Below are positions 1 through 6,727 of a DNA stretch of 27,798 nucleotides, piece after piece. Each line of letters begins with the position of its first letter. Within the stretch, counting starts at the first letter, position 1. Source of the stretch: JBPOHE01 sp052035915. GTDB lineage: Bacteria; Pseudomonadota; Gammaproteobacteria; Chromatiales; Chromatiaceae. The notes beneath the pieces were generated by a model. That model was not told the DNA's origin. It saw only the letters and a list, made by a program, of their open reading frames with translations, and ran no database searches. A program made the position numbers and the translations under genes. The stretch lies in assembly GCA_052035915.1 (NCBI GenBank), contig JBPOHE010000179.1, positions 1 to 27,798 of the forward strand. The letters are read 5' to 3'.

Positions 1-111
1 CGTGGTGTGACATCGCCCCATCCGTTGGCCAATGGCCCGGTTGGAGTTTCCCGCTCGGTGAAGATCCTCAATCAGGCGACGATGGGATTCGGTAAGATGA
101 TGGTAGGGCAT
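1..111 (-). CDS. IS30-family transposase, N-terminal fragment (runs off window edge)
   Basis: Reading the minus strand from the ATG at 111 gives 37 open codons to the window edge, beginning MPYHHLTESHRRLIEDL and continuing with HRAGNSNRAIGQRMGR. This is the usual start of IS30-type transposases, a helix-turn-helix of the form 'LT..ER..I..L...G.S...IA..LGR', which binds the element ends. The catalytic DDE part would lie outside the window, so it cannot be said whether the gene is intact. The GGAGGGC stretch about 35 bases upstream is far for a ribosome binding site. The terminal repeat of the element should lie somewhere between about 112 and 200, but I could not define it from one end alone. 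Confidence 0.6.
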   Translation of the reverse strand, partial: MPYHHLTESHRRLIEDLHRAGNSNRAIGQRMGRCHTT

Positions 112-240
112 CGTGAGGCTCCCGTAAGTTTTGGTTTGAGTAACCTCAATCCTACCTGATTCTTCACGGTGCCCTCCTTACTCTCCGTGGTGCACTTGTA
201 ACTTGAATCCGCCATTCAATGAGAAAATTGAGGGCCGCAG

Positions 241-306
241 GTGCGATTAGCGTAGTGTAATCGCACGCATGAAAGATACGTTCCTCCAATTACGCTGTCG
301 CTAATC
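241..306. repeat. REP-like palindromic repeat pair
   Basis: A perfect 9-bp inverted repeat, GTGCGATTA at 241-249 and TAATCGCAC at 258-266, is followed at 289-305 by a second, weaker hairpin of related sequence (ATTACGC / GCTAAT). Paired short palindromes built on 'GCGATTA..TAATCGC' are typical extragenic repeats of gammaproteobacteria. The repeat fills the gap between the IS30 fragment and the first complete gene. Confidence 0.55.
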
Positions 307-419
307 GGAGCTACGCGGGCTCAATCGCGGGACGGTTTCGCGTCAACTGAGCCTGGTCGTTAGATGGCGGCAAACATCTTTCGGCTACCCAAGAATTAAA
401 AGGCACGTTGGTTAACGCC

Positions 420-779
420 ATGTCACTTGAAAACGAACTCGACAGCATCTTTGAAAGTATGTTGGCCAAGCGCGGAACCAAGCGTATGCGAGCTGCTTTT
501 CGGCAGCGCGTAGGGGGGGGCGATGTATGTATGCTGCTCGACAAGATCGCCGCCATTGGCGACCCCGCCGATTACTGCAACGATCAGGAAACCTATGCCC
601 CGGTCCAACCGTTCTTTGAATTCGTCGATTACGTAAGTGGGTTGATAATCGAAATGGGCGCAGAGGTATGGCCAAAAGTATCTGAATATCCCGATCAAGC
701 TTCCAAGTACATACCATGGGTGAAAAAATACGTTCTCGATGAGAGATTTCACCACGATCTTCTGGAGAAACTACCTTAG
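420..779 (+). CDS. Hypothetical protein, about 119-123 residues
   Basis: I do not recognise this protein. It is acidic, soluble-looking and largely helical, with several aromatic pairs (PFFEFVDY, MGAEVWPK, KYIPWVKKY). There is no signal peptide, membrane segment or cysteine motif. The start is uncertain. ATG at 420 gives MSLENELDSIF. TTG at 408 adds four residues and lies only 4 bases after an AAAAGG that could be its ribosome binding site. The gene is isolated between two REP-type repeats and upstream of hicAB, in a zone of mobile and accessory DNA, and its base composition is less GC-rich than the DAB region. A small accessory or immunity-type gene would fit that setting, but nothing in the sequence proves a function. 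Confidence 0.5.
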   Translation: MSLENELDSIFESMLAKRGTKRMRAAFRQRVGGGDVCMLLDKIAAIGDPADYCNDQETYAPVQPFFEFVDYVSGLIIEMGAEVWPKVSEYPDQASKYIPWVKKYVLDERFHHDLLEKLP

Positions 780-849
780 GCGGCACTCCTGAAAGTAGTA
801 GTGCACAATGGGAATCTCCCACTTTAGAGATCAGGTCATGTCCAGCCAT

Positions 850-920
850 GTAGGGTCCGCTACGCGGACCATTTTATTGTCGGTTGGCAATCCGATAGGG
901 GTCCGCATAGCGGACCCTAC
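850..920. repeat. REPIN-like element (two inverted GTAG-REP hairpins)
   Basis: The left half reads GTAG followed by the hairpin GGTCCGC-TAC-GCGGACC. The right half is its inverse, GGTCCGC-AT-AGCGGACC, ending CCCTAC, so the whole unit starts GTAGGG and ends CCCTAC. A 5' GTAG tetranucleotide followed by a hairpin is the hallmark of REP sequences mobilised by RAYT transposases, and two in inverted order make a REPIN. No RAYT gene is in the window. Related units lie at 1553, 11581 and 19928. Confidence 0.6.
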
Positions 921-929
921 TCGGCTTGT

Positions 930-956
930 AAATGGTACTATATTTTAGTACCATTT
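930..956. promoter_or_regulatory. Probable hicAB operator: 11-bp perfect palindrome
   Basis: AAATGGTACTA at 930-940 is exactly mirrored by TAGTACCATTT at 946-956, with a 5-base AT spacer. It lies immediately upstream of the likely hicA start and covers the first ATG of the open frame. HicB antitoxins with a ribbon-helix-helix domain bind palindromes at their own promoter, so this is a good operator candidate. I could not assign convincing -35/-10 boxes. Confidence 0.5.
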
Positions 957-961
957 TATTG

Positions 962-1216
962 GTGAAGCGCGAACATCAAAAGATCTTGGAGCGGATCTTC
1001 GCCCGACCAGCGAGCGGCACCCTCCCGTGGCGCGACATCGAAACGCTGTTGATCGCGCTGGGCGCCGAGGTGAGCGAGCGGGAAGGCTCGCGAGTGGGTG
1101 TTAAGCTCTTTGGCGAGGTGCGCGTGTTCCATCGACCCCACCCTTCCCCAAATATCGACAAGGGTGCGCTGGCTTCGGTGCGCAAATGGCTGCATGATCA
1201 CGGAATAACGCCATGA
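962..1216 (+). CDS. hicA: HicA-family toxin of a type II toxin-antitoxin system
   Basis: HicA toxins are small double-stranded-RNA-binding-fold mRNA interferases that cleave transcripts and stop translation until neutralised by HicB. The chain KREHQKILERIFARP, then WRDIETLLIALGAEV, then EGSRVGVKLFGEVRVFHRPHP matches the subfamily in which the usual GSH loop reads GSR and a conserved FHRPHPSP follows. The open frame extends upstream to ATG 932, but that ATG lies inside a perfect palindrome and would add residues not usual for the family. GTG 962 (or TTG 959) gives the expected start just before KREH and about 84 residues. Its stop codon overlaps the hicB start (ATGA), so the two are translationally coupled. 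Confidence 0.8.
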   Translation: MKREHQKILERIFARPASGTLPWRDIETLLIALGAEVSEREGSRVGVKLFGEVRVFHRPHPSPNIDKGALASVRKWLHDHGITP

Positions 1217-1548
1217 AAAACACAATGATGATACAGGGTTACGAAGCAATCATCGCTTACGATCCAGACATTGACCTGTTTCGTGGTGAATTTGTCGGCC
1301 TCAACGGTGGAGCCGACTTCTACGCCGCGGACGCGGCGGGCCTGCGTCGCGAGGGCGAAACTTCCCTCAAGGTATTTTTAGAAATGTGCCGGGAACAAGG
1401 GATCGAGCCGAGAAAAACCTTTTCCGGCAAGTTCAATGTCCGCCTTCCGCAGGAGCTGCATGGCAACATCGTTCGAGCTGCGGTAGCCGAAGGCAAAAGC
1501 TTGAATCAGTGGGTCACCGAGGCACTGAAAGAAGCGGTGCAAGACTAA
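1213..1548 (+). CDS. hicB: HicB-family antitoxin
   Basis: This is the 111-residue antitoxin partner of the preceding HicA-like toxin. Residues about 10-60 (YEAIIAYDPDIDLFRGEFVGL through the segment ending FLEMCREQGI) form the degenerate RNase-H-like HicB domain that blocks the toxin. Residues about 75-108 (FNVRLPQELHGNIVRAA, then GKSLNQWVTEALKEA) are an Arc/MetJ-type ribbon-helix-helix, the DNA-binding part used for autoregulation. The ATG overlaps the toxin stop by the ATGA arrangement. The probable operator is the palindrome at 930-956. The toxin-first order is normal for hicAB. Confidence 0.85.
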   Translation: MKNTMMIQGYEAIIAYDPDIDLFRGEFVGLNGGADFYAADAAGLRREGETSLKVFLEMCREQGIEPRKTFSGKFNVRLPQELHGNIVRAAVAEGKSLNQWVTEALKEAVQD

Positions 1549-1552
1549 TTTC

Positions 1553-1590
1553 GTAGGCTGTGCATCGCACGCCATCTTTGCGGTGCGTCT
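1553..1590. repeat. Degenerate GTAG-type REP copy downstream of hicB
   Basis: The unit starts GTAGGCTGTGCATCGCACGC and continues CATCTTTGCGGTGCG. It aligns with the cleaner copy at 11581-11629, including the central CATCTTTG, but its right hairpin has decayed. It begins four bases after the hicB stop and may act as a weak terminator or mRNA-end hairpin. Confidence 0.5.
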
Positions 1591-1628
1591 TTCCTTTCCA
1601 TATCGACCCGATCGTGGCTTGTTGACTT

Positions 1629-1745
1629 CGGGCCTCGACTGAAAGGGGCCCATTTTTGTTCTTTATAAGAGAACAAAAATGCCACAAAAAGAGAAATTGT
1701 TCTCTAAATCAGAACGGAAAAGCGGACCAAATCGCCCTGGCCCGG
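1629..1745. repeat. 117-bp structured repeat, copy A
   Basis: The ends are inverted: CGGGCC at the left, GGCCCGG at the right. Inside are two hairpins with identical geometry: GTTCT 1658-1662, 7-base loop, AGAAC 1670-1674 (the stem extends to 12 perfect pairs with CATTTTT/AAAAATG), and GTTCT 1699-1703, 7-base loop, AGAAC 1711-1715. The hairpins start 41 bases apart. Copies B (15233) and C (19796) share the layout. The copy lies in the gap between hicB and the 3' end of the DAB operon and interrupts no gene. Confidence 0.75.
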
Positions 1746-1839
1746 AAGGGTCCTCGGGCACAATAGGCGCCATAGCCCGCGCCGCCTGTCATTCAGCCGC
1801 GTAGGTCGGCCACCCGTGCCCGACATCGGCTATGAAACC

Positions 1840-1865
1840 TCGGGCAAGGCTGGGGTTTTGCCTGA
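1840..1865 (-). terminator. Weak hairpin after the DAB operon
   Basis: TCGGGCAA at 1840-1847 pairs with TTGCCTGA at 1858-1865 (7 of 8), eleven bases beyond the stop codon of the last NuoM-like gene. There is no clear T-run after it on the minus strand, so this is only a candidate terminator or 3'-end stabiliser. Confidence 0.3.
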
Positions 1866-1875
1866 CCCACGGCCC

Positions 1876-3408
1876 CTATCTTGGCGCCAATCTGGGTAGC
1901 TGCTGCACCCGCTCCACCCAGTGGACGGCGTTGGCGCGGGTGAAATCCAAGACCAGATTGGGCCAGAGGCCGGGCAGAAACACCAAGAGGCCCAGCCCGA
2001 TCGCCAGGGCCAATTCCCGTGGGAGCAGATCCCTGGACTGCCGCACCACCGAACTGCGGACGGGTCCGAGGAAGGCGCGGCGATAGAGGTCGAGAAAGTA
2101 AGCCGCTCCCAGCACCAGACCGAACAGGGCCGCCAAACCGGCGCCGGTATGGGTCTCCAGGGCGCTGAGGAGGATTAATAACTCGGCAGGAAAGCCGGAT
2201 GTGAGGGGGATTCCCAAGGCCGCCAGCCCGAACAAGAGATAAAAGCCGGCGAGTCTGGGCATGGTCTGGGCGACCCCGCCGAGACTGGCGACATCGGTGG
2301 AGCCGATGCGGTGATGCAAGAAACTCGTGAGCAGGAAGGTGCCGCCGGCGATCACCGTGAAATTGAGCAACTGGAATAGCGCCCCCTGAACCCCCTGGAG
2401 ATTGAGGGAGGCGATGCCAAGCACCACCAGCCCCACATGGCTCAGGCTGGAGTAGGCCAGCATCCGCCGCAGATTGGTCTGGGCCAGGGCCGCCAGGGCA
2501 CCGTAGAGGATCCCCACCACCCCCAGTCCCGCCAGCAGCCAGTGCAGGCTGCGCGCCGCCTCGGGCGCCAGGGGAATGACGAAGCGCAACAGGCCGTAGA
2601 CCCCGAGCTTGAGCCCCGTCATCAGGGCGGTGACAGCGACCGGCCCTTCCATGGCGACCACGGGCAGCCAGGTATGGAAGGGAAACACCGGGGTCTTGAC
2701 GGCAAAACCGAAGCACAGCAGACCGAAGACGACGAGCTGGGTGCGGTAATCGAGCGGGGTGAACACCAGGCTGCGATAGTCGAAATTCAGTCCTTCAGGG
2801 ATGCCGAACCCGCTCAACTCGGCATGATTGAAGGCGAGCAGGACAAAACCGAACAGCAAGGGTACCCCGGCCAGCAGCATGTAGAGGGTGTATTTCGCCG
2901 CCGCGTAGCGCCGGTGGGGGCCGATACCCCAGAGGCTGATGAGAAAATAGAGCGGCGGCAGCCCGAACTCCCAGAACAAAAAGAACAGTATGGTATCCAG
3001 GGCGCAGAACACCCCGAGGATACTCCCGGCGAGTAGGAGGATGAGGGAGAAATAGACCCTGGGCAGGGTGCGCACACTGGTCCAGGAGGCGATGACCAGG
3101 CCGATGAAGAGCACCAGGCTGAGGGGCAGAAAGAGCACCGAGAGCCCATCCACACCGAGGAGGTAGTGCACGCGCAGGCTCGGGATCCAGGGTTGGTGTT
3201 CCACCCACTGAAAGTCGCCGCGAGCGGGATCGAAGTTGGCCAGCAGCACCAGGGAGAGGAACAGATCGACGACCAGCGTCCCCAGGGCCACCCAGCGGGC
3301 ACTTGTCTGAGGTCCTGGCAGCCAGATGAGCAGGGCGCCGCCGGCCGGGATCAGCAGCAGCAGACTCAGCAGCGGGAAGTCCAGGAGGGGTGCGCCAGAC
3401 AGAGGCAT
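1876..3408 (-). CDS. NuoM-like proton-translocating membrane subunit, third of the DAB-operon set
   Basis: A polytopic inner-membrane protein of about 510 residues in the Complex I / Mrp antiporter-subunit family (Proton_antipo_M). The charged residues that carry protons in NuoM all have counterparts: Glu147 (FLFWEFGLPPLYFLISLWG), Lys238 (FAVKTPVFPFHTWLP), Lys267 (GLKLGVYGLLR) and Glu409 (SGFPAELLILL), so this module should be able to translocate ions. The longer open frame starts at a TTG two codons upstream; ATG 3408 is preferred. It is the last gene of the DAB operon, 93 bases after the preceding one. There are no companion NuoA-K or Mrp genes, so membership in respiratory Complex I is unlikely; a role as an extra ion-coupling module of the DAB bicarbonate system is inferred from position. 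Confidence 0.8.
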   Translation of the reverse strand: MPLSGAPLLDFPLLSLLLLIPAGGALLIWLPGPQTSARWVALGTLVVDLFLSLVLLANFDPARGDFQWVEHQPWIPSLRVHYLLGVDGLSVLFLPLSLVLFIGLVIASWTSVRTLPRVYFSLILLLAGSILGVFCALDTILFFLFWEFGLPPLYFLISLWGIGPHRRYAAAKYTLYMLLAGVPLLFGFVLLAFNHAELSGFGIPEGLNFDYRSLVFTPLDYRTQLVVFGLLCFGFAVKTPVFPFHTWLPVVAMEGPVAVTALMTGLKLGVYGLLRFVIPLAPEAARSLHWLLAGLGVVGILYGALAALAQTNLRRMLAYSSLSHVGLVVLGIASLNLQGVQGALFQLLNFTVIAGGTFLLTSFLHHRIGSTDVASLGGVAQTMPRLAGFYLLFGLAALGIPLTSGFPAELLILLSALETHTGAGLAALFGLVLGAAYFLDLYRRAFLGPVRSSVVRQSRDLLPRELALAIGLGLLVFLPGLWPNLVLDFTRANAVHWVERVQQLPRLAPR

Positions 3409-3501
3409 AGTCAAAGATCCGACACGGGAAGGGACGGCGTCCCGGGAGATGGACCGCCGGGTTCAAGGGGGCCGGGCCGTGGTGACATGAGTCTCTTGTC
3501 C

Positions 3502-5010
3502 TCAGGGCGACTGGAACAACTGACTGAGGGCCGCCAAGGGGCGTTCGATCAACTCCAGCCAGGGTTGCGAATAAAAACCGGCGCTGAGCAGCACCATCAC
3601 CAGCAGCCCGGCCATGAGGCGCTCGGCGGCGTTGGTCGGCTCGACCGCCAAGCGTCCGCCCGCGGCTGTCGGGGTGAGAAAGGCGCGTTGAAAGGCCCAG
3701 AGCAGAAACCCGGCGGCGAGGACGTTGCCGAGACCAGCGGCAATGGTCATCAGGGTCCCGAAACGACCGATGGCGCCTTCAAGCACCAGGTGGGCGGCAT
3801 CGAACCCGGGCGTCCCCGGCATCCCGGCGATCGCCAGTCCGGCGAGAAGAAAGGTCAGACCGATCAGCGGGATATGATCGAAAAGACCGCCCAGCTTGGG
3901 CAGCAGGGTGGTATGGGTACGGCGAAAGATCAGCCCGGTCATGCTGGCCAGGGTCGATAAGGCCAGGCCGAAGGTGATGGACAGCATGACGCTGCCCTGA
4001 AAGGCCTCGCTTACCAGGCTGAACAACCCCAGCACCAGGATGCTGGTGTGACTCAGCACCGCATAGGCCAGGAGTCGTCGCAGATTGAGCTGCCGCATCG
4101 CCAGGATGGCGGCGTAGAAGATGCCGATGGTGGCGAAGGCGGCGACATACCGATGCCAGCGCCACACCGCCTCCGGCACCAGGGGCAGGACATAGCGCAA
4201 CAGGCCGTAGATGCCGACCTTGACCCCCAGCAGGAGAGTCGGCGCCACGGCGATATTGCCGTGCTCGGTGGCCAAGGGAAGCCAGCCGTGCAGGGGAAAC
4301 AGCGGGATACGGATCCCCAGCCCGTAAAACAGCAGGAAAAAGACCAGGGTCTGCATCGCCGCCGGGAGCTTGGACGCGCTGAGGTCGAAGAGATCGAAGG
4401 ACCAGCGACCGCCGTGACTGTCCGCATAACTCCAGCCCAGCATCAGGGTGCCCGCCAGCAGCAGCAGGATCCCGACGCCCATGAACTGATAGAACCGTCG
4501 CAGCATCAGGTCCTTCTCCGAGGAGGTCCCCCAGTGCCAGAGCAGAAAACCGATCAGGCCCAGTTCGATGGCGGACAGCAGGACGAACCAGAGCAGGTTG
4601 ACCGTGGCCAGCATGGCTATCAGGGTCGCCTCGGTGGCGAAGATGGTGGCCAACAACTCCCGACTCTCGCTGAGTTCGCGGATGAGCGGCCCATAGATCA
4701 CCAGCATCAGACAGAGTAAGGCGGTGAGCAGGATGAACACCAGACTCAGACCGTCCACGGCGACGTGATAGCCGAAGGGGCCCGTCCATTCGCTCCATTC
4801 GGCAAATTGCAGGCCGTTGATATAGCGGTCGAAATGCAGGTAGGCATAGATCGCCAACAGCATCTCCCCGGCGGCCAGGGCGATGCCCACCACCAGGGTC
4901 AGGCGGGACTCGTTGAGGCTCAGTACCAGCATCGCCGCCATCACCGGCAACAACTGCAAGGTGGCGAGGATGGGAAAGCCGAGTTGCACGCTCCAGGGTA
5001 TCTCAGTCAA
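3502..5010 (-). CDS. NuoM-like membrane subunit with altered proton-path residues
   Basis: About 502 residues and strongly hydrophobic throughout. It is recognisable as a Complex I antiporter-type subunit by IPLFPLHGWLPLATEHG and LLGVKVGIYGLLRYVLPLVP. It differs from its two sister proteins at key sites: the TM7 lysine is Arg234 (GLGIRIPLFPLHGW), the TM12 glutamate position is Ala406 within PGFDAAHLVLEG (Asp404 lies two residues earlier), while the TM8 lysine (Lys264) and a TM5 glutamate (Glu149, SAIELGLIGF) remain. No ATG fits the N-terminus. TTG 5010 starts LTEIPWSVQLGF just before the first membrane segment and has GAGG about ten bases upstream. The open frame upstream of that is a short interspersed repeat (5036-5160) and is probably untranslated. 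Function in the DAB complex is inferred from operon position. Confidence 0.75.
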   Translation of the reverse strand: MTEIPWSVQLGFPILATLQLLPVMAAMLVLSLNESRLTLVVGIALAAGEMLLAIYAYLHFDRYINGLQFAEWSEWTGPFGYHVAVDGLSLVFILLTALLCLMLVIYGPLIRELSESRELLATIFATEATLIAMLATVNLLWFVLLSAIELGLIGFLLWHWGTSSEKDLMLRRFYQFMGVGILLLLAGTLMLGWSYADSHGGRWSFDLFDLSASKLPAAMQTLVFFLLFYGLGIRIPLFPLHGWLPLATEHGNIAVAPTLLLGVKVGIYGLLRYVLPLVPEAVWRWHRYVAAFATIGIFYAAILAMRQLNLRRLLAYAVLSHTSILVLGLFSLVSEAFQGSVMLSITFGLALSTLASMTGLIFRRTHTTLLPKLGGLFDHIPLIGLTFLLAGLAIAGMPGTPGFDAAHLVLEGAIGRFGTLMTIAAGLGNVLAAGFLLWAFQRAFLTPTAAGGRLAVEPTNAAERLMAGLLVMVLLSAGFYSQPWLELIERPLAALSQLFQSP

Positions 5011-5035
5011 TCCAATACGACCTCGAAGCTGGTAA

Positions 5036-5160
5036 AAAAACCGTCGCGAGCGGCACCGGGGGCAAGGCGCACGGAGCACAGCCAGCGAGACAGTACAAAT
5101 GGGTACGGCGAGCTTGCGAGCACCGCGCAACGCCGCCAGCGGGACGCGCAGCCGGTTTTT
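5036..5160. repeat. MITE-like interspersed element inside the DAB operon
   Basis: The 125-bp segment filling the gap between dabB and the next gene begins AAAAACCG and ends CGGTTTTT (8-bp perfect inverted ends). Its GC-rich interior is unlike either flanking gene. The open frame running through it encodes an arginine- and cysteine-rich string that does not look like protein. This suggests a small non-autonomous insertion that displaced the normal start region of the downstream gene. Confidence 0.45.
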
Positions 5161-5170
5161 CCACCAGCGT

Positions 5171-6727
5171 TCAGAGGATCACCACCAAGGTGGCCATGAT
5201 CAGCAACAGCAGATATCTCGGCTGCCCCAGGAGATATTCGACCAGATCGACCAGCCGCCCCAGTCGTTCGATCACCCCCAACAGACCCTCGCCGCTGCCC
5301 TTGAGCACCAGACGCTCCTCGAACCAATAGAGGATCTCGGAAAACCATTCCAACAACCGCCCGAGCAGACCCCTGGCCTGGCCGGTAGCCCCTTCGACCT
5401 GGTCTCCCCCGGCTTGCTTGCGCGCCTCCCACTCCGCCAGGGAGGAAAGATGGCCGACAGGATCGGGCAAACCGGCGATCCGGGTCACCACCCGTTCATC
5501 GAAGTTGTCCACATCCGCGGCCAGACTCCGGGTGGGACGCACCAGGAGGACCTCGGCCAGTTCATCGAGCCAGAACCTCCGCAAGACCGCGGTATAGAGC
5601 CCAGGGTATCGGGTCAGCCAAGCCGGCACCGGGCGTAGCGGATCGGGCGTGAGATGCATCAGCCCGGGGGCATTGAAGAAGTGATAGGCCCGCCAGGAGG
5701 CATGCGCCAGCAGGTGCAGGGCGGCGATATCGAACCAGCCCAGCCCGCAGGCGAAGAACATCAACCCCACCTGGGCGGTGGTGGAAAACATGAGCGCGCT
5801 TTTCACATCCGTCTGCACTAGGCCACCGAGCCAGCCGTAGAGGGCTGTCAACAGACCACAGAGGGCCACCAGCGCCATCACCGCCGGGGCCTGTTGGAAC
5901 AGCGGCGCCAGGCGTATCACCAGATAGACCCCGGCGTGCACCATGAGCGAACCGTAAAAGATGGCGCTGGAGGGGGTCGGCCCTTCCAGGGCGCGGGCGA
6001 TCCAGGGCGAAAACGGCAGCGCTCCGGACTTGGCGGCGGCGGCAAGGAAAAAGGCCAGGGCCAGCAAGCCCGCGTTCAGGGTGTCCAATTGGGGGGCACC
6101 GAAGGCGAAGGTCGGCCACTCGATCCCGCCCAGCCAGGCCAGGCCCAGAAAGATGGCGACAAGAAAGCCGGCATCGCCGATACGGTTGGTGACGAAGGCG
6201 CGGGTGGCGTTGAGGGTGGCCGTTGGGCGATCCATGGCATAGCCGATGAGCAGATAGGAACAGACCCCGGCCAGTTCCCAGCCGACGAAGGCCAAAGCGG
6301 CGTTGCCGGCCAGCACGATGAGGAGCATGGCGCCGTCGAACAGGGACAGCAGCAGGAAAAAGCGGTGGAAGCCAGGCTCGCGGTGCATGTAATTGACGGC
6401 AAAGCGCAGGGTCAGCCAAGCCAACAGACTCACCAGCAGACCCAGGCTCAGTCCCAGGGTATCCAGGCTGAAACTGAGGTAGAGACGTACCCCGCCGCTG
6501 GTCAGCCAGGGAGTCAGCACCAGTTGCCCCGGGATCCCGAGGAGCAACGACTGCAAAGCGAACAGCAGCATCAGGGTCAGGGAGAAACCGGAGGCCCAGA
6601 GGGCGAGGCGGGCGGTCCATGGCTCCTCGGGCTCCCCCTGGATCACCCCGGACAAGAGACCCAGCCCGATGGCGAAGGCGGCCAGGATGGGCAGCGCCGG
6701 GACCAGCCAGATGAGGGCGTCAAGCAT
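5171..6727 (-). CDS. dabB: DabB: NuoL-like membrane subunit of the DAB inorganic-carbon pump
   Basis: 518 residues. DabB is the ion-translocating membrane partner of DabA. Residues 1-355 follow NuoL through about TM10: Glu151 (FVGWELAGVCSYLLIGY), NRIGDAGFL, Lys233 (AAAAKSGALPFSPWIARALE), GPTPSSAI and Lys309 (QTDVKSALMFSTTAQVGLMFF). At HLLAHASWRAYHF, Arg346 sits where NuoL has a lysine. After residue 360 the usual TM11-15 are absent. The chain jumps to a NuoL-like C-terminal amphipathic segment (FWLDELAEVLLVRPTRSLA, 386-404), then a hydrophilic helical stretch and one last membrane helix (503-518). The ATG overlaps the dabA stop by 8 bases, so the two proteins are translationally coupled, as expected for obligate partners. 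Confidence 0.85.
   Translation of the reverse strand: MLDALIWLVPALPILAAFAIGLGLLSGVIQGEPEEPWTARLALWASGFSLTLMLLFALQSLLLGIPGQLVLTPWLTSGGVRLYLSFSLDTLGLSLGLLVSLLAWLTLRFAVNYMHREPGFHRFFLLLSLFDGAMLLIVLAGNAALAFVGWELAGVCSYLLIGYAMDRPTATLNATRAFVTNRIGDAGFLVAIFLGLAWLGGIEWPTFAFGAPQLDTLNAGLLALAFFLAAAAKSGALPFSPWIARALEGPTPSSAIFYGSLMVHAGVYLVIRLAPLFQQAPAVMALVALCGLLTALYGWLGGLVQTDVKSALMFSTTAQVGLMFFACGLGWFDIAALHLLAHASWRAYHFFNAPGLMHLTPDPLRPVPAWLTRYPGLYTAVLRRFWLDELAEVLLVRPTRSLAADVDNFDERVVTRIAGLPDPVGHLSSLAEWEARKQAGGDQVEGATGQARGLLGRLLEWFSEILYWFEERLVLKGSGEGLLGVIERLGRLVDLVEYLLGQPRYLLLLIMATLVVIL

Noticed and set aside
1793..2716. 307-codon minus-strand frame at the 3' end of the DAB operon
   Set aside because: Shadow frame of the last NuoM-like gene; proline/arginine-rich with no membrane segments, while the other frame has a complete conserved protein.
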